Source: JARIHD01 sp964503715 (GTDB lineage Bacteria; Patescibacteriota; Saccharimonadia; Saccharimonadales; UBA4665). Taken from it: DNA of 61,058 nucleotides. The stretch is from positions 1 to 61,058 of the forward strand of contig CAZDAD010000004.1 of the NCBI GenBank assembly GCA_964503715.1, given 5' to 3'. The number at the start of each line of letters is the position of its first letter. The stretch's first letter is position 1. The notes beneath the pieces were generated by a model, which saw nothing but the letters and a program-made list of their open reading frames with translations, searched no databases and had not been told where the DNA came from. The position numbers and the translations under genes were made by a program. Of the stretch, positions 8,215 through 16,698 are shown piece by piece.

Positions 8215-9501
8215 ATGGAAATAATCAAGAGGGGCGTAGAGAGTCCCGCAACTCAGTTCGCAGGTACGACTTTAGCAGCGCTTGCTGGCACCGCTATATA
8301 TAACCACCGTGTTCTAACTCACCGTTCTCTTGAACCAAAGGCCGCTACGGCTAAAGCGCTCGATGTTATGCAGGCACCTTACGCCCAATCACGTGAGTGG
8401 GCCTGTGCTCACAGAGTTCATCACAGCACTGCTGACACAAATTTTGTTCCTGCGCTTGAGTATGCCGATCTGATGGACTGGCTGGACTCCAATCCAGACG
8501 TCAAAGCACAATATGGTACTCCCGAAACATTACATGGTTTCGATCCTTTTATGCCTGAGATGACTCACCAGGAAGTCATGGAAGTAGGTGGGCTCGCTCG
8601 TGAACTAGTAGTGGGCAAATACAAACCTGCTGAAACCTATTCTGATGAAGATATACGACGCATTCTGTTCGATGATCAGCCACGGTACCTGTACGAGGAG
8701 CCAAAAGGTCACAAGAAAAAGTTACAAAAGATAGAAGGTGAGGCCAGCCTCTGGGACATACGCTTCCTATTGCGTGACCCGCACTCTCCTGCGCTTCATC
8801 CTCGGGGCATACCTGGTATTGCGTTCAATAACAAAGCCCTTTACGAAGACGCTGCCAACTTTTTTAAGCTCAACCCTCAATTTAGACCAGACGATCTGGC
8901 CAACCGCCCATTTGATGACTTTGTTGACAGAAATATTGGCAAAATCCGTGGTGGCTTATTGCTTGGTCATATGGCCGCAAGGGTCGCCATAGACAGGCCA
9001 AAAACTGGCAAGGAATTTGCTACATCAGCTGCCAAGGGAGCGGTAATATTTGGTCTAGGTACAGCTGCGCTAATCTTTGGTGGTAATGCCACTAACTCTC
9101 TAGGACACGGTGGAGACTTGCATCCTGCCGAAGGTGAAACATGGCGTGATAACCTCAAGGCAATCTGGAGGGGTAGAGTCAGGCCCCAAGAGGACGGAAC
9201 TTATATGACAGACAAAAAACGCTATCGTGGACTGTTCGATGCCGCACTAGGTGGTCCAACACTGGATGAAGTAGGTGGCCAAAAAGAGCACCACGAGCAC
9301 CCCGAGAAAATTGCTTACACTAGTGAACGGGGTATTGCTGGAGCCAAAGATGCACCCTTCGGTTCAATGCTCAAAGTTATGGCCGAAAATGGCATCTTGT
9401 TTGAACCAGGCAAGGGATTTGAAGGTCGCCGTCCCGACGAACCGACAGACGCCGTTCTCAAGGTAGAGGAATTGCGCCGACAACGCATGCAAACCGCATA
9501 G
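8215..9501 (+). CDS. membrane fatty-acid desaturase-like protein (histidine-box family)
   Basis: Resembles acyl-CoA or acyl-ACP delta-9 desaturases, di-iron enzymes that put a double bond in fatty acyl chains. Box one is HRVLTHRS (residues about 31-38), box two HRVHHSTADT (about 65-74), an NSLGH segment follows a hydrophobic helix near residue 290, and a third box QKEHHEHP lies near residue 360. Only two clear hydrophobic stretches flank these boxes, fewer than in usual desaturases, and a charged insert of about 150 residues separates box two from the second half. It may be a divergent or specialised member. Saccharibacteria generally lack fatty-acid synthesis, so substrates would be scavenged host lipids. 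Confidence 0.7.
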   Translation: MEIIKRGVESPATQFAGTTLAALAGTAIYNHRVLTHRSLEPKAATAKALDVMQAPYAQSREWACAHRVHHSTADTNFVPALEYADLMDWLDSNPDVKAQYGTPETLHGFDPFMPEMTHQEVMEVGGLARELVVGKYKPAETYSDEDIRRILFDDQPRYLYEEPKGHKKKLQKIEGEASLWDIRFLLRDPHSPALHPRGIPGIAFNNKALYEDAANFFKLNPQFRPDDLANRPFDDFVDRNIGKIRGGLLLGHMAARVAIDRPKTGKEFATSAAKGAVIFGLGTAALIFGGNATNSLGHGGDLHPAEGETWRDNLKAIWRGRVRPQEDGTYMTDKKRYRGLFDAALGGPTLDEVGGQKEHHEHPEKIAYTSERGIAGAKDAPFGSMLKVMAENGILFEPGKGFEGRRPDEPTDAVLKVEELRRQRMQTA

Positions 9502-9570
9502 TCATAAGGTTGTTAATTAGGCTACATTTTGTCCGTAACATTAAGCTGTTACTGTGATAATATTGTGCTT

Positions 9571-10575
9571 ATGGATGAGGGAACGCTCGAGCAACTTGAG
9601 CTAATAGAGGGGCTAGCAAAAACGCCCAAAAAACTGCGCTCACGCAAATCTAAATTCACTTTTATAGACTTGTTTGCAGGTATAGGAGGCACTAGACTTG
9701 GCTTTGAATCAGCGGGCGGTAAGTGTGTTTTTACCTCTGAATGGGACGTACACTCACAGAAGACTTACGAAGCTAACTTTGGTGAAAAACCCACAGGTGA
9801 CATCACCAAGATTAGCGCTGACGAAATTCCTAACTTTGATGTTTTGCTCGCAGGCTTCCCCTGTCAGCCTTTCAGTAGTATCGGCCGCCGTCAGGGTTTC
9901 AAACACGAGACTCAGGGCACACTTTTTTATGACATTGCCAGAATTATAGACGCAAAAAAACCCAAAGCATTCATGCTCGAGAATGTTCCAGGCTTACTAA
10001 CACATGATAACGGTCGCACATTCGAAGTAATTGAATCAACGCTCAAAGAGCTTGGCTACACACTAGATTACAAAGTTCTCAACTCTGCTGATTTTGGAGT
10101 ACCACAGCAGCGCAGACGAATTTATATGGTCGGCTTTCGTCAAGATTTGGTACCAAAGTGTTTTTCATTCGAGCACCCTGTCGGCCGCAAAAAAAATGTT
10201 TACATCAACCAATTCTTAGAGAAGAACGCAACTGGGTACTCAATCAGCAAGAAGCTTCAAGATGGCTATATGTTCAAGAAAGACGATGGCCGACCAATGC
10301 TAGTTGACCAAACATCTACGCATCACGTCAAAACACTTGTCGCTTCGTACCACAAGATTCAGCGACTCACGGGCACGTTCGTCAAAGATGGCGAGACAGG
10401 TATGCGACTATTTACAGAAGGGGAGTGCAAGGCAATCATGGGCTTCCCAGCAGACTTCAAAATCCCCGTCTCTCGCACCCAGATGTACAGACAGTTCGGG
10501 AACTCAATAGTTGTGCCCGTGGTGGCTGCGGTCGCTAAAAAAATGGCTAAGTATCTAAGCCAATATGCTGTCTAG
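9571..10575 (+). CDS. type II DNA cytosine-5 methyltransferase
   Basis: Methylates C5 of cytosine in a restriction site. Motif I is FIDLFAGIGGTRLGF, the catalytic Cys is in GFPCQPFSSIG, motif VI is ENVPGL, motif VIII is FGVPQQRRRIYMVGF, and motif X (QFGNSIVVPVV) closes the protein. At 334 residues it is a compact single-domain enzyme with a short target-recognition region. The ATG at 9571 is preferred over an upstream TTG because a TGTGATAAT extended -10 box ends nine bases before it. It converges on an HNH nuclease with a three-base overlap of stop codons, making a second restriction-modification pair. Confidence 0.92.
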   Translation: MDEGTLEQLELIEGLAKTPKKLRSRKSKFTFIDLFAGIGGTRLGFESAGGKCVFTSEWDVHSQKTYEANFGEKPTGDITKISADEIPNFDVLLAGFPCQPFSSIGRRQGFKHETQGTLFYDIARIIDAKKPKAFMLENVPGLLTHDNGRTFEVIESTLKELGYTLDYKVLNSADFGVPQQRRRIYMVGFRQDLVPKCFSFEHPVGRKKNVYINQFLEKNATGYSISKKLQDGYMFKKDDGRPMLVDQTSTHHVKTLVASYHKIQRLTGTFVKDGETGMRLFTEGECKAIMGFPADFKIPVSRTQMYRQFGNSIVVPVVAAVAKKMAKYLSQYAV

Positions 10576-11138
10576 GTTTTTACCTGGTTGTCATATCCAT
10601 AATTGTTGTACAACGCCAATATGTCATTACAAAAGTTAATCATCTTCTGATCCCCAACCTTCTCGGCTTGGGCACGCATCTTTACAAAGAACCGCTTGCC
10701 CGCCTCTACCTGCGAATAGTTTTTCTTTATAAAGTTATGCTGCCCACATAATGTCTGGCCATTATCTACTGTGGCCTGACCGTTTTTATCTTTGGGCTTT
10801 ATATGATCAACATGCAGCACAGCACCCTCGCTTGGGCCCAATCCACAGACAACACACCTATAGCCATCCCTGAGCAATATCTCAGCTTTTTGCGGTGCGG
10901 TAAAATCCTGCAACTTGCGTTGAGCCTGAGACGAAGGGTCGTACATATATACACCGGTATCAACCTTCACCAATAGGCCGTTCTGATGCATACGCCTGAC
11001 TGCCCTATCTGGATCACGCAGAACATTACCAGTAAGCTTCAGCCATTCCTGCGTTGCCCAATCAACTGCCTCGGAATGAGGCACGGCCAGATTGGGTCGC
11101 GCCTTATAATATTCCAGAATCAAATCCGCCTGCGTCAT
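10572..11138 (-). CDS. HNH endonuclease, probable partner of the C5 methyltransferase
   Basis: A 188-residue protein. Residues 1-85 look like a winged-helix region with a DPDRAVRRMHQNG helix, likely for DNA recognition. The C-terminal half has an HNH zinc-finger nuclease: CVVCG, HVDHIKP with the catalytic His, a conserved Asn in DNGQTLC, and CGQHN. This domain order (winged helix then HNH) is seen in restriction enzymes paired with C5 methylases. Convergent to and overlapping the methylase gene by three bases, which fits a compact restriction-modification unit. It could alternatively be a lone homing-type nuclease. Confidence 0.8.
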   Translation of the reverse strand: MTQADLILEYYKARPNLAVPHSEAVDWATQEWLKLTGNVLRDPDRAVRRMHQNGLLVKVDTGVYMYDPSSQAQRKLQDFTAPQKAEILLRDGYRCVVCGLGPSEGAVLHVDHIKPKDKNGQATVDNGQTLCGQHNFIKKNYSQVEAGKRFFVKMRAQAEKVGDQKMINFCNDILALYNNYGYDNQVKT

Positions 11139-11155
11139 AACGTTATCATAGCACC

Positions 11156-11183
11156 TTACGAAAATCTGAGATTGGTATATAAT
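11156..11183 (+). promoter_or_regulatory. promoter of the candidate structured RNA
   Basis: TTACGA at 11156-11161 and TATAAT at 11178-11183 with 16 bases between. The predicted start, six to seven bases later, coincides with the first base of the long closing stem of the RNA. Confidence 0.65.
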
Positions 11184-11189
11184 CAGAAA

Positions 11190-11316
11190 TGTCTAGATTC
11201 GCAACAGGTACGCACCGTTAAATGCGTAGTTGAACTATAAAATGGGCAGCTACGTAAAAAATCAATAGGTTCAACCCTGTTGTGAGTCTAGACAGCTAGC
11301 GTGGCTGTCCATTTTT
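11190..11316 (+). ncRNA. candidate structured RNA or riboswitch with a three-way junction and terminator
   Basis: An 18-bp stem P1 (11191-11208 with 11276-11293, two G-U pairs, no mismatch) encloses two hairpins with no unpaired junction bases: P2 (11209-11214 with 11223-11228) and P3 (11229-11234 with 11270-11275, extended by CTAT/ATAG across one bulged G). A GACAGC/GCTGTC hairpin and TTTTT follow at 11291-11316, sharing three bases with P1, so full P1 and the terminator compete. The Shine-Dalgarno and GTG of the next gene come 35-50 bases later. It does not match a riboswitch, 6S, SRP or RNase P consensus I know. Either a free small RNA or a cis-regulator of the downstream surface protein. 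Confidence 0.6.
11291..11316 (+). terminator. intrinsic terminator of the candidate RNA
   Basis: Six-base-pair stem GACAGC/GCTGTC with a seven-base loop, then CA and five T. Its first three bases also close stem P1. Confidence 0.55.
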
Positions 11317-11364
11317 ATATCTGCGGCAGCCTCCAAAATCAAATTAATTTTAGGAGGGCCTACT

Positions 11365-11931
11365 GTGGCTGAAGAGAAGAAAAAGAATTGGTTTTTAAGG
11401 CACAAGATTTTAGCAGGGGTCATCGCGATAGCCCTGGTTGCAGCCATAGCCAGCGGTGGCGGTAAGTCCGACAGTAATAAAACCACTTCAAGCAATTCAC
11501 CAAAAAACTCATCACAATCCTCCAAGCCTCAAGTAGCCAAGATTGGCGAGGCCGCACGAGACGGCAAATTTGAGTTTACGGTCAAGTCATTCAAGTGTGG
11601 CGAGGCTACAGTAGGCTCCAATCCTTACCTCCAAAAAACTGCACAGGGTCAATTCTGCGCACTTAGCTTAACTGTAAAAAACATCGCCAATGAAAAGCAG
11701 ACGTTATTCTCCACCAACCAAAACCTACTCAACGGCGAGACTAAGTATTCAGCAGACGACACGGCGACAATGTACGCCACGAACGATAGCTCTAGTTGGA
11801 TGTCAGATATAAACCCTGGTAATAGCGTAGAGGGTAAAATATACTTTGACGTACCAAAAGATGCTAACCCAACGCTAGCAGAGCTGCACGACAGTTCTAT
11901 GTCTGGTGGCGTAAAAGTAAATCTCCAATAA
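11365..11931 (+). CDS. DUF4352-like membrane-anchored extracellular protein
   Basis: A 188-residue protein with a charged N-terminus, one membrane anchor at about residues 14-32, a Ser/Asn/Lys-rich linker to about residue 55, and a beta-rich outer domain. The pattern F-x-V-x-SFKCG...FCALSLTVKNIANE...SADDTATMYAT...INPGNSVEGKIYFDVP matches the DUF4352 / telomere-binding-factor-like immunoglobulin fold often found outside Gram-positive cells. The GTG start has a TAGGAGG site seven bases before it. Two cysteines could form a disulfide. It follows the candidate structured RNA, which may control it. Function unknown. Confidence 0.75.
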   Translation: MAEEKKKNWFLRHKILAGVIAIALVAAIASGGGKSDSNKTTSSNSPKNSSQSSKPQVAKIGEAARDGKFEFTVKSFKCGEATVGSNPYLQKTAQGQFCALSLTVKNIANEKQTLFSTNQNLLNGETKYSADDTATMYATNDSSSWMSDINPGNSVEGKIYFDVPKDANPTLAELHDSSMSGGVKVNLQ

Positions 11932-11944
11932 ACTAAATACAAGC

Positions 11945-11972
11945 AAAAGAGACCCGTCAAAGGGTCTCTTTT
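11945..11972. terminator. bidirectional terminator
   Basis: AAAAGAGACCC and GGGTCTCTTTT arms around a six-base loop; serves the DUF4352 gene on the plus strand and tmRNA on the minus strand. Confidence 0.85.
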
Positions 11973-11987
11973 AATATTATCGAATTT

Positions 11988-12396
11988 TGGTGGAGCTGGC
12001 GGGTACTGCCCCCGCGTCCATCGGTTCAACTAGTTAGTCTATCCTACAGGCTTAGACTGCTTATAATATCTTGATTCCTAGCGGCTAAGCAGCCGAAACG
12101 CTATGAATCCAGTCTTGCAATCTTGAGCGTAACCTTAAGGCGGCGGAGTTACGCAGCAACCAGAAAAATATGTGAGCTCATCAAACTATCTGATGTCATT
12201 CAATGTGCCGCTGAAGACAATTAGGCTACAGCTGGTGCGAATTGGCGACCACGTAGAACGTTGTTAACCATTTCGCTTAGAGATGTTTTGGCATCTATAA
12301 AAAGTTTGTCTATTCGAGCATCCGAAGATACTCACGCTGACAAGCGGCCTGCTGATCTAACTGTTAAAGTCCAATGTCGAGCATAATTTCAGCCCC
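11988..12396 (-). ncRNA. ssrA: transfer-messenger RNA (tmRNA)
   Basis: Rescues stalled ribosomes with SmpB. The 5' end GGGGCTGA pairs with the 3' CAGCTCC, followed by A and an encoded CCA; the T-arm reads GGGGGCAGTACCCGCC-like on the minus strand and the mRNA-like part is in the middle. The tag frame runs at about 12291-12217: after the resume Ala codon it reads AKTSLSEMVNN, then VLRGRQF, and ends APAVA before TAA. Length 409 bases. The hydrophobic AVA end fits recognition by ClpXP-type proteases. Confidence 0.92.
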
Positions 12397-12433
12397 ACGT
12401 TATGCGCCAAAATGCGCCTAGGTATTATACCAC

Positions 12434-13219
12434 TTATTTCTTGAGGTTAGCTTTGGGAAGCTTACGCCCTAGCATCACGGCCGCACCAAGTGCCCGCTTG
12501 TCTGCTGACAAATCTGGCATCTTAACCTCAGTCTGACCGCCGATTACGTCAGCTAGTTCGACCTTAGTAGAGAACCTGGTGCCAAAATACGTCCACCGAG
12601 TAGTTTCACCGACTTTGGTATCTATATCAAAAGTAGTACTTCGGTGATTTGACTTTTCACCAACACTACGAGCGTCATCGTTCATATCGGCCGCGATTGT
12701 GCCTACGAAAAATGAATAATCAACAGCTGGCTCGTCCTCTGTAGGTTGCTTAGAATACAGCCCGTCACGCTCAGTTATAGGCATCGATACACGGCTGCAG
12801 TAGTATACGGCTTGACGGCGAACTCGGGTTTGCTGCTTAGCTTTATCTACCTCGATCCACGTAGCCGAAGGGCCACGATATCCCAATTGGTTAAACATTG
12901 CCTGGCTGCGTTCATCCATCTCAGCCTTATCGATCTCGGCGGCACGTTCATCGTCAAATGCAGAAATATCTCGGGTCTCGGTTGTTGTCGTTACAACCCT
13001 CAGAAGCTCACCATTCCGTAGGTCAATAGCAGGCAGTTTATCGCCTTTGGCGATATTTTCGTAATCGTAAACTTTCCTGCCACTTGAAATAACATTCTCA
13101 GTTATAGCCTGAAATGTTTTGGCTATCATACTATTCATAACAGGGGTAGCAACTACCTCTGCAACACGCATACTGCCAGCTAAATCCTTGTCCTTACGGA
13201 CAGATTCAATTGTTGCCAT
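12434..13219 (-). CDS. hypothetical protein, 261 aa
   Basis: Not recognised. No signal peptide or membrane segment. The middle (residues 60-190) is rich in alternating hydrophobic residues and looks mostly beta; an acidic helix (FDDERAAEIDKAEMDERSQ) lies near residue 95 and the C-terminus is basic (GRKLPKANLKK). A TATAAT box at 13231-13236 stands 11 bases before the ATG, so the transcript should be nearly leaderless, and that box overlaps the stop codon of the histidine kinase upstream. Its own promoter suggests independent expression. Confidence 0.7.
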   Translation of the reverse strand: MATIESVRKDKDLAGSMRVAEVVATPVMNSMIAKTFQAITENVISSGRKVYDYENIAKGDKLPAIDLRNGELLRVVTTTTETRDISAFDDERAAEIDKAEMDERSQAMFNQLGYRGPSATWIEVDKAKQQTRVRRQAVYYCSRVSMPITERDGLYSKQPTEDEPAVDYSFFVGTIAADMNDDARSVGEKSNHRSTTFDIDTKVGETTRWTYFGTRFSTKVELADVIGGQTEVKMPDLSADKRALGAAVMLGRKLPKANLKK

Positions 13220-13231
13220 AATTAGTGCATA

Positions 13232-15241
13232 TTATAGCACATTTTTGTAAATTGGCAAGTATATTGTGAAGTCCGAACCCTTATCGAGTTCGCTGGTAAC
13301 TTCGATGCTACCACCGTGACGCTCAACAATTAGCTTGGTTATGTATAGTGCCACACCGACGCCTTCGTAATCATACTGTTGATAGCTAGTACCTCTGTGA
13401 AATTTGGTAAAGAGCAGGGGTATCTCCTCTGGTTTAATCCCCACCCCTGTATCTTGGACCGATATCTTGACTCTTTCACCCTCTACTCCCGTAACTACTT
13501 CAATCCGCCCCTGTTCTTTGGTGAACTTCAAGGCGTTGTTGAGTAGATTGCGGACACAGTTTTGTATCAATGATGCGTTGGCACTAATCATAGCGTCGTC
13601 GGCGTGTAACTGGGTATTGAGAGTTATTTGCTTGCCAACAGCATACATTTGGAACTCGGCAACAACAGGCTGAACTATAGTGTCAAGTCTCTCAGGCTTA
13701 GCCTCCACTGTGCTGCTAGATTCTAGCGAGACAATTTCGAGTAGATCTCTAATGAAGTCATCGAGTCGCTGAACACCTGCGCCCATGCTTTTCATCATCG
13801 ACTGTTTGTCGGGGGGCAACGACCCATCATCAAGCATTTGTAAACTTCCTTTAATAATCGACAGGGGGGTGCGAAGATTGTGCGAGCTTAGGGCGATAAA
13901 CTCATTTTTCATCTGTTCATTAGTTTGAAGCTTTGCCTGAGCATCCCTAAGCTCCTGAGTCCTGACCTCAACTGTATGTTCGACATTAGCTTTCTCGTCA
14001 GCTAACTGTTTTTGGAGTTGCTGCGACTCTGCTAAAAGGCCCTTAATCCTTTCGGCACTGGCCTGCAAATCATTATATGAAGTTGCCAGGGTGGTAATGT
14101 CAGACAATACTAGCACGAAAGCAGAGTATCCCATTGACGCCTGCAACGGAGATGAGGCAATCTGTACAGGCACTTCCTTGCCATCCTGACGCTTCACCAT
14201 CAAATGTCCAAATTCCTGCGATAACGGTTTGCCCTCTATCAGATGAGCCTGGACCTGCAGCCAAGTATTCTCAGGGAACAGATCACTTAGAACACGAGTT
14301 TTTTCGTCCAAATTGAACAGCTCTCTTGCTTCTCGATTCGTGAACTCCACGCCAAAATCTTGGTTAGTTACTACCACCGCCTCCTTCATGGTATCCAGAA
14401 TATTATCAGACAGAATAGTTGGATCAATCTGGAAGAATTTATATCTGTACGTTCCGATATAAATAATCACAGCGCTTAGTGCACTAATTAGCATGGCCAT
14501 CATAGGCGTACGCACACGCAATGCTGGTAGCAGCCCATCAGTAATCATCCCAAGAACAATCGGCAGAGTAGAGGCAACTATGTAGAATAATATCTGTTTA
14601 CGAACCAAAGCATTTTTTGACCGCATCCTGTATTTGACCAGAATTACTGATGCTGCAATAAACGGGAACATTATCCATATTAGGTCTATCCAAAAAAGTG
14701 GCCCCGGCTGATTGTTATAACCCCAGGGTGAATAAACCATCTGATCGGCTCCGTTTTGGTATATTAGCCCATTGTGACCATAGAAAAAAACCACTAATGC
14801 ATAGGTGATGAAAGCTATCGGTACCCGAAGGCCATTCCTCAATGCCGTAGTCTGGGTATAAGCAATAGCAAAAAGATACAGAGCTATAGATGCAACATTC
14901 ATGCCTAAACTTATAGTTGAGGCAAAAAATACTGCCGCCTCAGGATGTGCGCTAAACCTCTGGCAAGCCTCAGCGACAGAAGATACTATCCCCGCAACGA
15001 GATACAAAATATACCAGGTTCGGGCTTCATTTTTTACACCCTTTTTCAAAACTGCGACCAATACTACTGCCAATATAACAGCGGCCAGCGAAGACAGTAA
15101 TCCATAAGCATTGAAAGTCCATTCGAACCAATCATTGTGAGAGTTTATATAGCCAAACATTAGCCCTACACTCACAAACAAACATAGCAACCCAACAACA
15201 CGGAAATTATCCTTCTTGGCGTGAAATGTCTCTGTACCCAC
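13232..15241 (-). CDS. membrane sensor histidine kinase with 7TM and PAS domains
   Basis: Two-component sensor of 669 residues. About eight hydrophobic segments (residues 15-265) form a 7TM-type sensing region; a PAS domain (about 280-400) and a short coiled coil follow. The HisKA box is EFIALSSHNLRTPLSI with the phospho-accepting His near residue 453, the N box is NCVRNLLNNALKFT, and the G boxes are DTGVGI and YEGVGVALY. Start GTG. No response regulator is adjacent; instead the MarR gene lies 14 bases upstream on the same strand, so the two are probably one operon. The signal is unknown. Confidence 0.88.
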   Translation of the reverse strand: MGTETFHAKKDNFRVVGLLCLFVSVGLMFGYINSHNDWFEWTFNAYGLLSSLAAVILAVVLVAVLKKGVKNEARTWYILYLVAGIVSSVAEACQRFSAHPEAAVFFASTISLGMNVASIALYLFAIAYTQTTALRNGLRVPIAFITYALVVFFYGHNGLIYQNGADQMVYSPWGYNNQPGPLFWIDLIWIMFPFIAASVILVKYRMRSKNALVRKQILFYIVASTLPIVLGMITDGLLPALRVRTPMMAMLISALSAVIIYIGTYRYKFFQIDPTILSDNILDTMKEAVVVTNQDFGVEFTNREARELFNLDEKTRVLSDLFPENTWLQVQAHLIEGKPLSQEFGHLMVKRQDGKEVPVQIASSPLQASMGYSAFVLVLSDITTLATSYNDLQASAERIKGLLAESQQLQKQLADEKANVEHTVEVRTQELRDAQAKLQTNEQMKNEFIALSSHNLRTPLSIIKGSLQMLDDGSLPPDKQSMMKSMGAGVQRLDDFIRDLLEIVSLESSSTVEAKPERLDTIVQPVVAEFQMYAVGKQITLNTQLHADDAMISANASLIQNCVRNLLNNALKFTKEQGRIEVVTGVEGERVKISVQDTGVGIKPEEIPLLFTKFHRGTSYQQYDYEGVGVALYITKLIVERHGGSIEVTSELDKGSDFTIYLPIYKNVL

Positions 15242-15255
15242 CTGCTATATACTCC

Positions 15256-15720
15256 CTATGCCTCTTGCCCTTTATCACATACATGCGGTCGGCTAGCGGC
15301 ACATGCAACTAAATGCATGTCAGCCAGCAAATCACGCAACTGCTTGAGTTGTTTCTCATTATGTACGGCATAAACTGGTGACTGATAGTCACTTATGACT
15401 CCTGCGGCTGCCTCTGTTATTTTTACGGCACGTGGGGTAGGGGCTATAACGTGTTCTCGGCGGTTGGATGGGTTAACCCTAACTGCCAAAAATCCCTTTT
15501 CGACCAATATTTTTATCTGTCTACTCACACCCGCCTCAGTCTGCCCTAAGCCCTCTGCTATATCTTTTTGAGTCTTGTTAGACTGCTCCATCAACATTTT
15601 AAGGATCCGGAGCTGAGATAAACCAAGTCCAAGGCGTTCCTGTAGAACCTGATCGGACTGGCGGTGCATAGTTGATGCAATGTGCTGCAAAAGATAATCT
15701 ACTTCATCATTTAGCTGCAT
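15256..15720 (-). CDS. MarR family transcriptional regulator
   Basis: Dimeric winged-helix regulator of 154 residues: recognition helix in KTQKDIAEGLGQTEAGVSRQIKILVEKG and wing NPSNRREHVIAPTPRA. The C-terminal tail has three Cys and two His (VACAASRPHVCDKG), which could sense oxidants or metal; this is inference. The ATG at 15720 follows a GAGGGAAA ribosome site and is preferred to an in-frame upstream start. A near-perfect 24-bp palindrome sits just upstream (15742-15765), so autoregulation is likely. It leads into the histidine-kinase gene. Confidence 0.88.
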   Translation of the reverse strand: MQLNDEVDYLLQHIASTMHRQSDQVLQERLGLGLSQLRILKMLMEQSNKTQKDIAEGLGQTEAGVSRQIKILVEKGFLAVRVNPSNRREHVIAPTPRAVKITEAAAGVISDYQSPVYAVHNEKQLKQLRDLLADMHLVACAASRPHVCDKGQEA

Positions 15721-15741
15721 CGTCTTTCCCTCTCCCACTGC

Positions 15742-15765
15742 TAATACTTAACGTGTTAAGTATTA
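15742..15765. promoter_or_regulatory. MarR-type operator palindrome
   Basis: Perfect 11-base arms (TAATACTTAAC / GTTAAGTATTA) around GT, 21 bases before the MarR start codon and overlapping the stop codon of the next gene upstream. Size and symmetry fit a MarR dimer site. Confidence 0.75.
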
Positions 15766-16677
15766 ATACCTCTTTATGCTCTTGGTTACTGTCGTAAAGT
15801 CCGCTCGGTCAGCCGCAGATATTAGAACGGTTGGCTTGGCGATGTGTGCCTGAACGCTTGTGACTCCCCCGCCAAATGCTGCGCCCATAGTTCCCGTGGC
15901 TATGTCGTACACGTCCCCGTCAATCTTGCTATATGCCAACATACAGACATTTTCGGCTTTGGATATGTCGACAGACTCCCTCAACAAATAATTATCAGGC
16001 GATAGTTCAATACCTCTATAGGCACTATTTACCACCGTACCACTCGTAGTTGTAACCCACTTTGGAGCAAAATTTGTAACATCAGGGAATGCCTGGGCGA
16101 TAGCCTTGCTGCATGCGCCGTCCTGGCTGGCATCGGTACTCCAATCTTGGCTAGCAAGATTTAAGTGTACGTTCGGCTTAGCACTAAAGTTAATCGCCTG
16201 CCTAGTACCCCTGTCCGACGAATCAAGTTTGGCATCCTGTGCCTGTGCAGTTCCCCAACTCTCTGGGTAGCAAAAACGTGTCTCAAGTGATTTTGAGGAA
16301 AATTCGACCCACTTCTTGGCACACGCCAGACTCTCACTTGTTTGCGGTGCTACGGCAGCCTGCTGAGAAGTTTTATTCGGCACAGTAGTTACAGTAGGCT
16401 TTGGTTTGGGGCGGGTGAATATAAATGCCAAGATAGCGATTAGCAATATAGCCCCAAAAGCCACAAGACCACCAATCATCCACTTGTTCTTGGGGTTATC
16501 GGGCTTTTTGTAGGGGTCTGGATCAATATCCAGTTTTGGCAAGCCAGACCCTATAGCGGGTTGATTTAGTTCGCCGTTATTTATTGCAGGCTGTGATGGC
16601 TGGCCCATGACAAACACTTCTGGCGCTTTTCCTATGCCTGATTGCTGCGTTGCATCACTATCCTTACGAGGCTCCAC
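15763..16677 (-). CDS. membrane-anchored protein of unknown function, 304 aa
   Basis: Residues 1-65 are hydrophilic and Pro-rich (DPDPYKKPDNPKNK), one membrane segment spans about 67-90, and an outer domain of 200 residues follows with four or more Cys. The outer part (ETRFCYPESWG near residue 130) resembles the PsbP-like fold with a FCYP.xW motif seen in many Gram-positive and CPR lipoproteins, but this is a weak resemblance. The GTG at 16677 is chosen because the GGGAGG site lies nine bases before it and would overlap a more upstream GTG. It sits 21 bases downstream of rsmA. Confidence 0.65.
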   Translation of the reverse strand: MEPRKDSDATQQSGIGKAPEVFVMGQPSQPAINNGELNQPAIGSGLPKLDIDPDPYKKPDNPKNKWMIGGLVAFGAILLIAILAFIFTRPKPKPTVTTVPNKTSQQAAVAPQTSESLACAKKWVEFSSKSLETRFCYPESWGTAQAQDAKLDSSDRGTRQAINFSAKPNVHLNLASQDWSTDASQDGACSKAIAQAFPDVTNFAPKWVTTTSGTVVNSAYRGIELSPDNYLLRESVDISKAENVCMLAYSKIDGDVYDIATGTMGAAFGGGVTSVQAHIAKPTVLISAADRADFTTVTKSIKRY

Positions 16678-16698
16678 AATGAGCACCCTCCCTTTTGA

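Noticed and set aside
11191..11293. MITE (small transposon) reading of the inverted repeat
   Set aside because: No target-site duplication flanks it and no second copy is seen; a promoter and terminator fit an RNA better, though a copy elsewhere in the genome would revive the idea.
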